NCBI GenBank assembly: GCA_032622095.1
Contig: CP136062.1
Coordinates: 143,364,351-143,428,350 of the forward strand
DNA from: Siphonodentalium dalli
Taxonomy: Eukaryota; Mollusca; Scaphopoda; Gadilida; Siphonodentaliidae
Direction: 5' to 3'
DNA: 64,000 nt
In this document: positions 34,570-46,621 of the stretch, piece after piece
Position numbering within the stretch: position 1 is the stretch's first letter
Layout: each line of letters opens with the position of its first letter
Position numbers and translations under genes: made by a program
The notes under the pieces: generated by a model
The model's database searches: none
What the model saw: the letters and a program-made list of their open reading frames with translations, nothing else
What the model was told of the DNA's origin: nothing

Positions 34570-35120
34570 TAGTTGTGTCATCAACTATAATGTCTATATG
34601 TTCCTTGTCATACCAATGTCGGGGATACTTTCCGAGATAATTCGGTGGTCTGGCTTTATATACATATATAAGAAAGACATAATTTTATGTCACATAACGT
34701 CATATCAGCCCAAAACTTATGCATCCTAAATCATTTTAATTGCACCTGCAAAATGGATTATCCGCCAATGCATGTGCAATCAATTAGTTTTATAACATTC
34801 ACACGTGTGAAAAAGTGTTGTTGATACATCGATCGAGATAAGTTTGTGTAATACAGCTGCGAAAACCTTTGAACCGGGAAGCATACATTTGCTTGTGCAT
34901 TGGGGACTCGCAGCGATATATGTCATATATGATTACATTACTGATGTCGACACAATATTTAAGCTCCGCGCACAGGGACGTGACTAATGAGAGGGTTTCC
35001 ATTGGGGTGTCCAACTTAGAATATCCAAGTATACCTTTCATCTTTGAGACACAGTTTCCACCGTCTCCTTTGATTTGGAATGTTCAACTGATACCTCTAA
35101 CTTTCCAATTGGTTAGAAAT
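34570..35120. other. Stretch without supported gene
   Basis: AT-rich; frames of 80-85 codons on both strands show nothing recognisable. Confidence 0.4.
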
Positions 35121-35174
35121 TTCTAACCTACATGTGTAACACCACCCCAAATGTTATAACATTGCCAACTGATG

Positions 35175-36212
35175 GTATTCCGTGGGCCAAGCAAGGCATT
35201 TTTCAAATTGGCTGCACCCTCCCTCCAACAAAGGTTTCTATATATCAAATTAAAGGTAATCATATGGCGCATCAGAATTTGCTTGTTTGAAATATATATA
35301 TAATCTGCTGTGCCCAAAATTTAAAATAAAAATTGGAAAAATATGAAATAGTTGACAAAAAAGTGATCATGGATGTGAGGTTTTATGAATTTCAAATTAT
35401 GGACCAGTATCCTCGTGTTATTTTTCCACACCCCTATCAAAATTTAATCACAATGTTGTAAAATTTTGAGAAATTAGTAAAAATTACCATTTTTCACCAT
35501 CCCCCCCAAATTTTCATCTTAGAACACAGTCGGACAAGGTTGTTTATAATTCCCATTCACCAGTCTCTACGTTGTTTGATTTTATGCCCCTAAAGCCTTC
35601 TTTGCATGCGGCATTCTAAGTGTAAACTAAACAATTCATTTTTCTAAGAAAATTATATTTAGGGGTGGGGTTAAGTTTATGCCCACAGCGCATTTTCACA
35701 GAAATGTAATTGGCATTCCATCATCCAAATTGTTTTGCTATGTCTTTGTTGCAATATTTTTAGGTATGTTGCCCGTCAATAGCCCGTGCATGTGTTTCAC
35801 AAGTTATAGCCAATTATATGTGACACTATTTTTCAAAATCCAAGCAATTTTTCGCAATTTCCAAATAATTTTCGCATTTTTTTTAACTAGCGTATACATT
35901 GGTCCAGTGTTGTATCACATGTTGTTTTATTGTGATCTATAATTAATATAAACGATGTCTTGTTAACTTTATAATCGCAATAATTGTTCTATACGCTGTC
36001 ACTTGTACTCGAAGACATTTTTATTTTGTTTTAGGGGTAGGAGTTGACGTCCCTGAAAAATCTACTTTGGGACACATTCTGAAGCGGGCAACAAGCATAT
36101 AATGACCTTTAATTTGATATATAAAAACCTTTGTTGGTGGGGGGGGGGGGGGAGGATGCAGCCAACTTCTAAACTAGAGGCTTTAATGTGAGAATTGGCC
36201 CACGGACTAATT
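35175..36212. mobile_element. Inverted-repeat element, about 100-bp arms
   Basis: The left arm (35175-35265: CCGTGGGCCAA, TTGGCTGCACCCTCC, AACAAAGGTTTCTATATATC) is inverted at 36105-36212 (ATATAAAAACCTTTGTT, GATGCAGCCAA, TTGGCCCACGG). The interior has no transposase. A G run (about 36138-36152) lies in the right arm where the left arm has CCCTCCCTCC. TSD not found. Confidence 0.65.
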
Positions 36213-36242
36213 CACTAAATATATATGTTGCGCACCTTCAAA

Positions 36243-36720
36243 GCGTCGAAAAATGGCAATAACTCCGCCAAAATGACTCCGACTGAACTCAAGATCGCAG
36301 GTGCCCATGCTGGTTGATATCTGTGCCGAGGTAAAACAAATTACTGGAAAATTACGGAATACAGACTCGGAGAAAATATGCGTCCCGATGTACGATTCTA
36401 TGTCGAAAAAGGGCAACAAGCCAACAACTCCGCCAAAATGAATACGACTGAATTCAAAATCGCAGGTTCGCATGTTCCCATGCTGATTGACACCTGCGTC
36501 AAGTTTAAAAAAAATGACGGAATACAGACTGGGACAAAAGATGCGTCACAGGAAGTAAGATTCGCTATATGTCGAAAAAGGGCAATTACTCCGCCAAAAT
36601 GAGTCCGACCGAACTCAATATCGCAATTGCGTAGGTTCCTATGCTGGTTGATATATGTGTCAATTAAGTTAAAAATAAATTGATCAGGAAATGACAGAAT
36701 ACAGACTCTGACAAACTCTC
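36243..36720 (+). repeat. Three tandem units of about 165 bp
   Basis: Units begin GTCGAAAAA(T/G)GGCAA near 36245, 36403 and 36569. Each has ACTCCGCCAAAATGA, then GAACTCAA.ATCGCA, CCCATGCTGGTTGAT and AATACAGACT. It is a satellite-like block. Frames within are incidental. Confidence 0.85.
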
Positions 36721-37229
36721 GGACATACGGATGAGGGTCATTATACTATAGTACTTCGACGGAATGTCGGCCGGGGACACACAAAAAAAAATACATGTGC
36801 ACTACCTTGAATGTTGGTAGAAAAACTAAAGTATCAGGCAATTTCAACATATATTCCGTATGAAATTTCCAACTAATGTTGTGTAATACATGCATGGAAT
36901 TTCCAAATGTTGAAAATATTGCTGACCCACACCAACCCCCTAATTGCTAATAGCAAAACTGGTATTTTATTTCGGGGAAAAGTAGTTGTTAGCATGGAAG
37001 CCAAAATCGTGTATTTCGGTTTACCATTTTGAATATACGTTAGCCCAAATACCTGTAAAACTTGTATTAATTTTCCATGCATCTTTACCAAAGCGAACGA
37101 AACGAGAAATAAAATTTATGTACTAGCATTTGCCTTCAAATACCCGTTTGATTGATTCTTGCGATATAATTGAGTCCAGAAGCAAATTTACGGGACAATT
37201 TTAGGGGTAAGTAATTTTCTCAGCGGATC

Positions 37230-37256
37230 GGGGGGGGGGGGGGGGGGGGGGGGGGG
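37230..37256. repeat. Poly(G) run, 27 nt
   Basis: Uninterrupted G run, a possible G-quadruplex former and sequencing-risk site. Confidence 0.95.
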
Positions 37257-37259
37257 TAA

Positions 37260-38330
37260 ATGATAAATTTAGTTTTTTCCTTCACACCTTTTATTGTATT
37301 TTGACTAGTTTGTACTGGTTTGTAACACTAAGAAATCAATAATAAGGAACTGCAGCAACACCAAACACGCTAGGCCCATTGGATGTTGGTTTGTGCCTCT
37401 TTATGACAAGGGAAATGCAGCTGAATCGCCCATGCAGTATAAGGATAACTTTAAAGAAACAAATTTAATGCCAAATCTGGTCAAACATGGACATAAATAC
37501 TGCTGTATACACTGATGTATAAAGAAAAAAACATGTAAACATACCTAGACTTGGATAACACAATTATCTCATATGTGACAAAAGATATAGAAAAAGGTAA
37601 TAATTCACAATCTCATGTAGTCATGAATGAGTTAATACAGGTTTCTACTAAAAGTGTAGGTTTGTTTGTTTTTATTATATGCTTTACTCTAACATGCTAC
37701 ACTTGAGCAATACAGTAGAAATAATGCCTTTTCTGAACTCCTACAAGATTCCTGAATTCATACAAGATAAACTGTGAACGTTATAAAATGCTAACCAATC
37801 ATGACCAATCTGAATCAATTGGAATCAATCGTAACATTAACTTTCTTTAATTTCCCATTGGTGCTCTAGTGTATTGCTATATGTGCGATAAACATGTTTT
37901 AGTAATGTCTAATGAGTTTGGGTGGCACGTAGCATGTAATAATTCAACCTATCTGATATAATACAATCACCTATCTGGTGTAAAACAAAATCACCTATCA
38001 GGTGTATAGACATAATAGTTTTATTTCACATGACACAGGAGGAATATCTCTATCCCGTTTGTCATATTTTGTCAAAATTTTATTGTAAACTTTGGAAGCT
38101 CAGTATTTAGTGGGAAATTAAAGCTTTTCATTTTTTCTTCTTGGACACTCAGCTATATTGTTTTTACTATGATTTTACCAAGGGACTGAATGATCAGCTT
38201 GTGGTAATTTAATGTACTCACCATTATTTGTGCTAGATCGGTAAGCAGACTATTCACATGTTTCTAGGGACAAAATCCACTGCAGTCAAGAATATACTGC
38301 TAGAGACCAGTCCTGTTGTTCATTACTAGA
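37260..38330. other. Stretch without supported gene
   Basis: AT-rich, with a short local repeat TCACCTATC(T/A)GGTGTA at about 37968-38005. Nothing coding. Confidence 0.4.
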
Positions 38331-38339
38331 TCACTGAAT

Positions 38340-38530
38340 CTCAATGTAGGAGGTTTAGTCAGGGGGGGGGGGGGGGGGGTGGTCGAAAAAAAAAATTCAG
38401 GCACGTATGGCATTTTTTTCCCTTTCGATCATTTTTTGTACCCACCCACCCACACCGCCAAATTTTTTTCCGTTTTCGGCAGTTTTTTTCCGACCATTTT
38501 TTTTACACCCCCCCCCCATTTTAACACTAA
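38340..38530. repeat. G/C-run repeat family, copy
   Basis: G run at about 38362-38380, then GTCGAAAAAAAAAATTCAGG, GGCATTTTTTTCCC and a CCACCCACCCACACC tract. It shares style and phrases with 38810-39080, 34215-34390, 50640-50810 and 52150-52260. Confidence 0.6.
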
Positions 38531-38809
38531 CAGAGATTTAAGAGGGGAAATTTACTGTAAACAGCTGTATATGAATTTCTGTGCATACTATTTATCATGG
38601 ATGTTAACATTTAAATAGAAATGAGTCATTGTGAGGCCATTCGGTCAAAAAAACATGGCTGCCAGCGGCTATCTTGGATTTCCAAATTTGCAACAAAATA
38701 CAACACGATAACTGCCTGCAGTCAGTTTATCAGTTAGAATTACATTATTTCTCTCATTCAAAGTGGTTTTGAAGCCCAACTCATTGCCAAAACACTAAAA
38801 AAAAAAGCA

Positions 38810-39080
38810 GGAAATTTTTTTTTTAGTTGCGGAAAAAAAATTGCTTTTACCACCCACTCACCCCGGCATACGTGCCGGATTTTTTTTTTCACCCCCCTGG
38901 TTTAGTGCTGGTTTTCTCTGTAGGTTTGTGTTTTGCGTTCCACAAGGAATGGGTGTCAAAACATGGCTGGAAAAAACTCTATGAAATGGAAAAAAATTTG
39001 GGGTCGGGGGTGGGTGGGTCCAAAAAGTGGTCGTCGGCAAAAAAGTAGCATACGTGTCTGGAATTGTTTTCCGACCCTCC
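38810..39080. repeat. G/C-run repeat family, copy
   Basis: CACCCACTCACCCCGGCATA, GGATTTTTTTTTTCACCC, then GGGGTCGGGGGTGGGTGGGT. Both arms carry ATGGAAAAAA or TTTTTTCC phrases, giving an imperfect inverted layout. Confidence 0.6.
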
Positions 39081-39149
39081 CCTGGATGGCATGTGCTTTA
39101 CTTTCTGGGTGGTTGTGGAGTTCATACCCTTGAGCATTTCCTATAATCC

Positions 39150-39160
39150 AAGATGGCGTC
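39150..39160 (+). promoter_or_regulatory. YY1-like box (AAGATGGCGTC), mirrored at 43052
   Basis: The same 11-mer occurs on the minus strand at 43052-43062, in the opposite arm of the 4-kb inverted repeat. Confidence 0.3.
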
Positions 39161-41206
39161 GAACATGGCCGACGTGTTACAAAATATGGACTAAGTCAAT
39201 TTAATCCATGCTGTTGGAGAGAATATGTTATATAATGTATACAAATGTATTCATTATTGGGATGCTATTACATTTTAATATATTTTACAGGAAACATTGG
39301 TTTTCCAATAGAAAGATGGCTGACAAAATGGTGGCCTGAAATGGATAATAGATACATTTTCACTGTTATCTTCTATCTCCGAGTCCGTTTCTACTGTTTG
39401 GAACTGACATTAAATTGTTTTTTTCCTATTATTCATGCCCTACGATTATTTGGACTGTAAATTTGTTCATTTGTGTTCAGCTACTTCCAATCCATATATT
39501 TTTTAAAACAACGCAGTATGACATTTCATCGAAAACTCACTTTCGGTTTCTAGTCATGTTTTAATATGAAATAAACAGATCTGAAGGAGTTAAGACGGTG
39601 GAAGTATTATTGACAAAATGAAATCTCATTAGGGTCTGAAATGGTAACTATGGTTTATGATGGCCGTCAAAATGGCGGCAATTTTATTGAAAATTCTATG
39701 TTTCGTCTTATGCGTGAAGTTGACTAATCTGCATTGGAGACATGTCAATTGTTATTTATTTGGTCTCAGTCCATTTCAATCCATAAACAAATTTTTCTTG
39801 GTATAACTTCGAATTTCTAGCCATATTGCAATGTGAAACGAACCCGAACTGATGGAGTTAAGCACAGGCTATTGTTACCTATACAATTCAATCTCATTGA
39901 TGCTTGAAAATTTGGTCAATAGAATCAATCAAAACAGTCAAAATGGCGGCAATTGTATTACAAGTGTTAGATTGGTGACACACACTTAAACACTTTTTAA
40001 TAGCTAAATTACCGTTCAAAATGATTACCAAATTCAGCATTTTAATTAGCCTTAAACGACTAAGACATCATTTGTGTATACAGCTCACCATAGAAACAAT
40101 GCAAGTCGCGCCTCTGATCAGGAATTAATTCATCAAATAGTGCAAATATATATGGAAATAAAAAAAAATAACTATGGTCAAAATAATTTGACTGCGGGAA
40201 TGGTGTAGTATAAGTCATGATATGGGGGCCCAGTTGTGCTGATGCTTGTTTCGACAGGCCATATATCATTATATACAATGTCATTCAAAACCCTGTACAT
40301 GCATATTTAAGTTGAATCATCAAAGTTGCCAGCTTTCTCCTGGTATACATGTCCGCTATATTTACCGCGATATTTGATAACCGGACGCACAATACAATTA
40401 AATACCATCATTTAGTCAGGAACATGTATATTTCACAAAGCTCGTGGACAGAGGTTCAGATATGAATACAACAAATGCTGTTATAGCATTATACACTTAC
40501 AATAAAAAATTAAGTCATATAAGTGCATTCCCTTCTAAACCCAAAGTCTCATTCCGGAAATATTTTCCATCACCACTTGTTGAGTATTGCAATATGCTAC
40601 CAGAGTGGAGAGCTTGTCATTTGTTAACTTGAAGGAAATTTCGTTTATTGTTTTCAGAAAGGAATCACCAGCACACCAACAAAAGTAAAGAAAAGAGTTC
40701 AATCAGGATAGAATGTTATATATTAATTACTGTATTGTTATAGCCTGAATTTCCTCTGGCCTTCACATGTGATTGTGACCGAGTGAAAGACACAGTTAAA
40801 AAAAACATCAAAACCCTTTTCCCATTTCACTCAAATCTTTTATACACAACACCAGGTTTTGATGAATTTCACACTGTCCTTCGCCCAGTAATTACAATGT
40901 ATAGCAAAAAGAGAGGAAAACGGGCCAAGATCTATTGTTTATATTTGAATAAATTCTATTGATTTTGAAATTGGAGTAGCATACACGCTTTTCATATTTC
41001 CGCCATGAGGAAGGAATATTTTGGGAGAGTCAACAATCAGTGGTTGAGTTAGTGAATCTTAAGGAAAAGAATGTAAGGTACTCTAACGTTTAAATAAATG
41101 CATGTTCTTTAGAAATAATTGTGAGCAAATGGTGAGGCCTTCCTAATCAGCATTTTAAGTCGTAGCCAGAAGACTGTTCAATTCAGTAACTTGAAGGTTA
41201 ATATTA

Positions 41207-41530
41207 GCGTTTATATTATTATATTTGAACGCTAAGGAAACGCTAAGGAATTGCAACAGTATATTTTCCAACATACCAACAATATGCAAATGAGGTAAGC
41301 ATTCAAACGCTAAGCTTAGCGTTCGAACACTAAGCTCATAAATATTTCGCCCAATATACACGCTAACCAAACGCTAAGAAAACGCTAAGATATCATTTGA
41401 ACGCTAAGCTTAACATTTGTTTGTCCCATTCATCTTAGCGTTTCTTTTATGCATTTGAACACTAAGAAAATGCTTAGAAAACTCTAAGGATAATCGCTAA
41501 GAAAACGCTTAATAATGGCGTTCGGTTTTG
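41207..41530. repeat. Cluster of AACGCTAAG motifs
   Basis: Exact CGCTAAG (either strand) occurs at least eight times in about 300 bp, including 41230, 41241, 41371, 41381 and 41402, plus a perfect 18-bp palindrome AACGCTAAGCTTAGCGTT at 41306-41323. Another half-dozen one-mismatch variants (CACTAAG, CGCTAAC, TGCTTAG) are interspersed. Spacing is irregular, so this is not a simple tandem repeat. Confidence 0.85.
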
Positions 41531-43419
41531 ATAAGGGTATTGATTAATTATTGATATTTATTGTTGCATATTGGCTGCTATCAATATTTACACAAATGGT
41601 ATTAATTATTTATTATAATTGCTCCTTTGGTCAACTTTGACTATCGGAAAATGAAAATGAAAATATGCCGCTGAAAAAAATGTAATCGATATTAATGTCT
41701 CATCCTTTCGGCAACATGGAATTGGTTTTAATTACTTAAATGATTAATATAGTAATTTGCCTTTTATCTGTGATGAAATGAGAAATGGTAATTGTCTTTT
41801 TTTGCTAACATTAAATTAAATTAAATAAATTAAGTAAAATACAGTGAAATTATTTTTTAAATTATTGTTTATTACATTTTTGCGCACGTTGGCATCTCTC
41901 GGCGTGCATTCTAGTTTATATTTATGGGGATTAATATGATCTTGGTGGCGTTACCATTTCTGACTATGGTTTTCTTGTCTGAACGTGTGTGAGTGATAAT
42001 TGAATATCATGATAACACCGTTATTGTACCAGCAGCCAAATGCATCTTCCTGTGATGTTGCTGTGGTCAAATTATCTCCCTGATCGACAAGGGCATGACA
42101 ACATTTTATAAATATTCATTTCAATTAGTTTGAAACTTACTCATATCATTGCCTACAAGACCAGTATGACAAAATTGCCGTGTACATAGGATTAATCTTA
42201 ACCACGCCATCAGTGATGCACCAATCATATTATCTTCATACATTGCGTGGGCACTTTCCACATAGTCGAGGTCACGGCACTAAATTGTACAGGGTTATAT
42301 CTCGATTAAGTGATATATAGCGCGAGTCTCTGGTCTTCTACAATATATATCTCATATCGTATGCGCATGTGATTTCCCATGTTCATATTGTCTGATATTG
42401 TTTCCTATTTAAAATCTTTCGTTTTAATGTATATAATGCAGATTAGCCAACTCCATACATATATCAGTCACGACAAGCAAACACAAAAGGACTAAATATA
42501 TAATTTTCAATACATTTTCTACCATTTTGACTGCCATCACAAACCATAGCAACCGTTTCAGGCTTTAGTGAGATTGCATTTTATAGCATAATAACGGACA
42601 CTCGCTTATTAATTGCTTAAAATCTGTTTATTTCATATCAAAATATGGCCAGGTAACCAATATTTAATTTTCGGGAAATTTTTTAACAACGTTCTGTAAG
42701 AGCAATTTTGTTAGGGGTTGGATGTAGCGGAGACGAAAGGAAGAAGATATTGTACTGAGCAAATTGTCATTCGATGTGAATAATAAGAAAACAAGGCACA
42801 GTTTGCAACCAGTCCAAGCATTAGGAACTGATATAGGAGATATGAGATGAGTGAATTTGTTTTTCTTCACATTGCGGTCGACATTTTGGCAGCCACCTTT
42901 CTAATGGAGTGCCAATTCTTCATACAAACAGTGGTACATTGTAATAGCATCCAAACAATATCTAAATTTGAGTACATTTCATGAAATATAATTTCCAACA
43001 AAACAGATTAAACTGACTTAGTTCACATTCTATACTATGACGGCCATGTTGGACGCCATCTTGGATTATAGGAAATGCTCAAGGGTGAGAACTCCACACC
43101 CACCTAGAAATTGATGTACACACCATCCAGAATCACAATCCATAGAGAAAAAAAACTTTAACAGATAATGTTTACTCCACCCCTATTACTCCCGGACTAA
43201 AAACAATATAGGCTGCCATGCAAACTTGCAAGTGCACGCCAAGTTCGGCCCCAAATAAACTGTGTAAGCGGGTGTTATGTTGCGCTTTCTCCATTGTTTC
43301 TCAATGGATATGAATTAAGTTTTTAATGTATGTCCGTGTTAGGATATGGAATACATAACAGTTTTGAATTTGAAAACAAATTACACTTTTATTGATTATA
43401 TTCAACTTTTTCGTTCTCA

Positions 43420-43861
43420 AACAAACTATATATAAGTTTAAATTGGAGGCGACTAATTAAAGTCCTTCTTGTTAGTGCCTACTGGTGGTAGGGTGCGCGG
43501 AGAATGAGGATCCGCGCTATCTCTCTCTTTGTTTGCGACCTGAGGTGCTGTGCTGAGGTTTAGTGTTCCAGATTTGTGCGTGTGCATTTAGTTCCCCTTT
43601 GTAAGTTGTCAACATGGATTACTATAGTGAGGGACACGTTGGGTGTGGGGAAGTTGATGTCAACGGGTGTGACACTGGTGAGAGTGAGTGAGTAGATGGG
43701 CGCGAAGCGCCCGGGATGGTCGAAAAGATCGAGAGATCGCGATCTTCTCCTTCACCCCAAACTGGTGAGAGAAATGCTCGTGGCCATATTTAATAGATAT
43801 TTTAATTTAACTCAGATCGTCATAGAATAGACATAATTGAGACATAATTAGTACAGAATGT
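43420..43861 (-). other. Probable 3' flank or UTR of the broken non-LTR element
   Basis: Non-coding DNA downstream of the reverse transcriptase C terminus. Includes a GGGCGCGAAGCGCCC palindrome at about 43698-43712 and GATCGAGAGATCGCGATC at about 43729. The element's exact 3' end and tail were not found. Confidence 0.4.
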
Positions 43862-44705
43862 TCAATGCAGTAGAATGTTGCGCATGCGATACAATTTAAA
43901 TAGAAGGGGGCAGACTAACTCGAAAGATATATAATATAAACATATGGTAATATCGAGGGTGTGGTGGGTGGGGTGGTCAGTGGTGGGGGTCGTGTGAGGT
44001 GGATAAAGAATTATGAGATAAGCCGGTAAATTTTGCCTCAGGGGGGGTCCCATGATACGCTGGGCTTCGCGCAAGAAGTTTGCGATATTAGTTATCGTTT
44101 TTCTATTTGTTGTCGTGAAGAGTGCGTTTAATTTGTGTGTGTTTGGCCGAGTATAATAGAACGGTTTCAAATATTTTTTTCTGGTATCTACAAGACTCTG
44201 ACATTTCAGTACAATGTGATATTCGTCGCCTAGCTCTTGGTTGCATAACGTGCATTTTCTGTCTGAATAGCTTTTTTTGTACCATGATCCGGTTTCAACA
44301 GGTAGTCTGTGATTTCTGGTTCTAAATTTAGTTAGGCGCGCTACTGCTGCTTGATTTTCAATAGTGAAATATGTTTCTCTCCCGAAATCAGTTTTAATTA
44401 TTCTATAAAAGGCTGCCTTGGTCGTTGATGTTATGCTTCCCCTCCATTCTTGGAGGTATGCGTCATATATACGCCTTTTAATCAAATTATTGAACGATTT
44501 GCTCTCGGGTATTGACTGATTTATCCATAAGTTTGACAGGCCAAGGCAATTCAGTGAATCATGCGTGTGTTTGATCCATTTGATTTGTGCATTGGCGCCC
44601 ATGAACAGTGTGTGCATGACGCTGTATAGAATCGATGGGAGTCGCCCACTCGACATATTCATGATTTTCCCCCAGTAATTAAGATATCTATTTTTTATTA
44701 CTGAT
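43862..44705 (-). pseudogene. C-terminal region of reverse transcriptase polyprotein
   Basis: The frame containing SGRLPSILYSVMHTLF through CTLCNQELGDEYHIVLKC (a C-x2-C-x8-H-x4-C knuckle) and KKYLKPFYYTRPNTHKLNAL. Its frame differs from the RT block at 44803-46377; intervening codons such as EIWFLKFALNLKKIHPNP and VYGETGIYPIASVIKN lie in different frames, so at least two indels separate them. The paralogous knuckle at 54570-54620 has the same spacing. The last 50 or so codons, rich in Pro, Thr and His, probably read into 3' UTR. Confidence 0.8.
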
Positions 44706-44802
44706 GCTATTGGGTATATGCCAGTTTCTCCATATACGAACGGGGTTGGGGTGGATTTTTTTTAGATTTAGGGCGAATTTTAGGAACCAGATTTCTAGTT
44801 TT

Positions 44803-46377
44803 TCAAGACATGTGGTGTAATATCTCAGACCCATAAGTCATAACCGGAGCTATCGATTTCTCGTATACTTCAAGGACACTGTCATATGAAAGCTTGTATT
44901 TGCGAGTTTTATTCAAAAGAGCATACATTTCTTGTTTTGCAGCTTTGCATCTCGTGTTTATGTCCTTATTAAATGTGGCATTTCTAGTGAACCAAGTTCC
45001 CAGGTATTTAAAGGTGTCGGTTATTTCAAGATTTGTTTCATTTATTTTGAATGATAATGGCCTTTTGTATTTCGGTTTACTTCCGAATATCATTATTTTT
45101 GTTTTCGATGTGTTTATATCAAGTTTCCAGGTATCACAATATGCGGAGAAGTGATGAAGAGCATTTTGCAAACCGCGGGGTGTGTCAGATAAAAGTACAG
45201 TATCATCAGCATATATCAGGAGCAATAGTTTTAGATACACCCCAGTATTTGTCTTATTAACCTTTGCCAAGTCTATTCCTGTGCAGCCGCTATTTTTAAG
45301 ATGATCCTCCAGATCGTTCACATATAGTGAAAATAGAAGGGGGGACAATCCATCACCTTGTTTTACTCCTGTTTGACTGGGGAAGAACCCAGAGAAGTCA
45401 TCGGTCATAACAGTCATTTTCAGGTTTGTGTATAAACTTTTGGTTACATCGAGTATTTTCCCTTTAATTCCGAATTTTTCAAGTTTTGCCCAGAGGCCCA
45501 TGCGCCAAACGTAATCAAAGGCTTTCGAAAAATCTATGAATGCACAGTAAAGTCTTATTTTTTTCAGTTTCATTATCTGGGTAAGGGCATACAAAGAAAA
45601 GCTGTGGTCAATAGTTGAATACCCTTTACGGAAGCCGGCTTGTGCCTCTGTCTGCAAGTTATTTGAAGTGAGGAAGTTATTTAGCCGGTTGTTTAATATA
45701 CTTGTGAAAATCTTTGAGAGAGTACACAGTAACGTTATTTTCCTATAGCCTTCTGGATTCAAAGGGTTACCTTTATTTTTATATATTGGACGTATTATTC
45801 CTATCTCCCAATCAGTTGGGATATGACCCGTGCTAAGTATTTCATTAAACATTTTCGTGTAAACGGTTCCCATTTTATTCATACTGTGCTGGATCATCTC
45901 ATTTGGTATACTATCAAAACCCGGTGCTTTTCTGTTATTTAGTTTTTTCACCACGTTTTGAACTTCCTCTAAACTTATTTCAGTATTTGGGGTGGTTGTA
46001 TCGATGTCATATGTTGGTGGGGACTCTATTTTCGGGATAGGGGTATCACTTGTTGATCGCGGTGACATTTCGCTTTCTATGGATTCAAAATAACTTTGGA
46101 ATTCGCGGGAGGGTGGTGACGGTTTGTCTTCGGTTTTCCCTCCAAGCTCCCTTATTATCTTCCAAAATTCTCTGCTATTTTTACCTTTGAGTTTCTGTAC
46201 ATTTTGTCCGAATTTTATTTTAAAGTTCCTTCTACTTTTAGTCAGAGCTACTTTATATAATTTCCTGTATTTGATCAACCAATTTTGGTTTTCGGCAGTG
46301 GGGTATCGCTTTAAAGATTTTCGTGCCTTTCTGTATAAAGTTCTCGCATGGGCACAGTCACGTGAGAACCTCGGCAT
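44803..46377 (-). pseudogene. Reverse transcriptase domain of the broken non-LTR element
   Basis: A 524-codon block. It shows the pre-RT basic region (RTLYRKARKSLKRYP), KAPGFDSIPNEM, PIYKNKG, GYRKITLL, the motif A FIDFSKAFDYVW, GVKQGDGLSPLLFSLYVNDL and motif C YADD (45202-45213). It ends in the thumb at APVMTYGSEI before a frameshift. All catalytic aspartates remain. The ATG at 46375-46377 is internal to the ancestral polyprotein, not its start. In the family, this protein copies element RNA at a nicked target. Confidence 0.88.
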
Positions 46378-46393
46378 ATTTAACGGTTTCTTA

Positions 46394-46621
46394 TTTTTTT
46401 TTTTTTTTTTTTTTTTTAACGTTATTTATATAGTTTATTTACTCAGACACAATATGTGCAACATGAGACAAGAATAAGATAAATAACATGGATAAATTAA
46501 CTCACTATACAGAAAACAACACAAATATAAGCATCACCCTTCATCACCATCAGTGTCGTCATCGTCTACGTCATTATAGTCATCATCATTATCGTTATCA
46601 TAATCAACATAATATATTCCC
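46394..46621 (-). pseudogene. Poly(A)-tailed insert with Asp-rich C terminus, possible processed retrocopy
   Basis: Minus strand: a frame reading YYVDYDNDNDDDYNDVDDDD, then TDGDEG and TGA (46534-46536), about 95 bp of UTR, AATAAA (46434-46439), 17 bp and a 24-nt poly(A) (46394-46417). The 13-mers AACAAGAAACAGT (46624-46636) and AATAAGAAACCGT (46383-46395) on the two sides may be a decayed target duplication. This is the layout of a 5'-truncated mRNA retrocopy. Alternative: the 3' end of another LINE, or a GAY microsatellite. Confidence 0.5.

Larger units (their letters stand above)
39095..43110. mobile_element. 4-kb long-inverted-repeat structure, about 600-bp arms
   Basis: The left arm (about 39095-39700) and right arm (43110-42510) match in inverse order: GTGGAGTTC, CTTGAGCATTTCCTATAATC, CAAGATGGCGTC, TTGGATGCTATTACA, AAACAGATCTGAAGG-like text, CTATGGTTTATGATGGC. 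A second, weaker unit of the arm (about 39755-39990) gives a partial tandem. The 2.8-kb centre is non-coding and holds the CGCTAAG cluster. It may be a large non-autonomous element or two inverted repeat copies. Confidence 0.6.
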
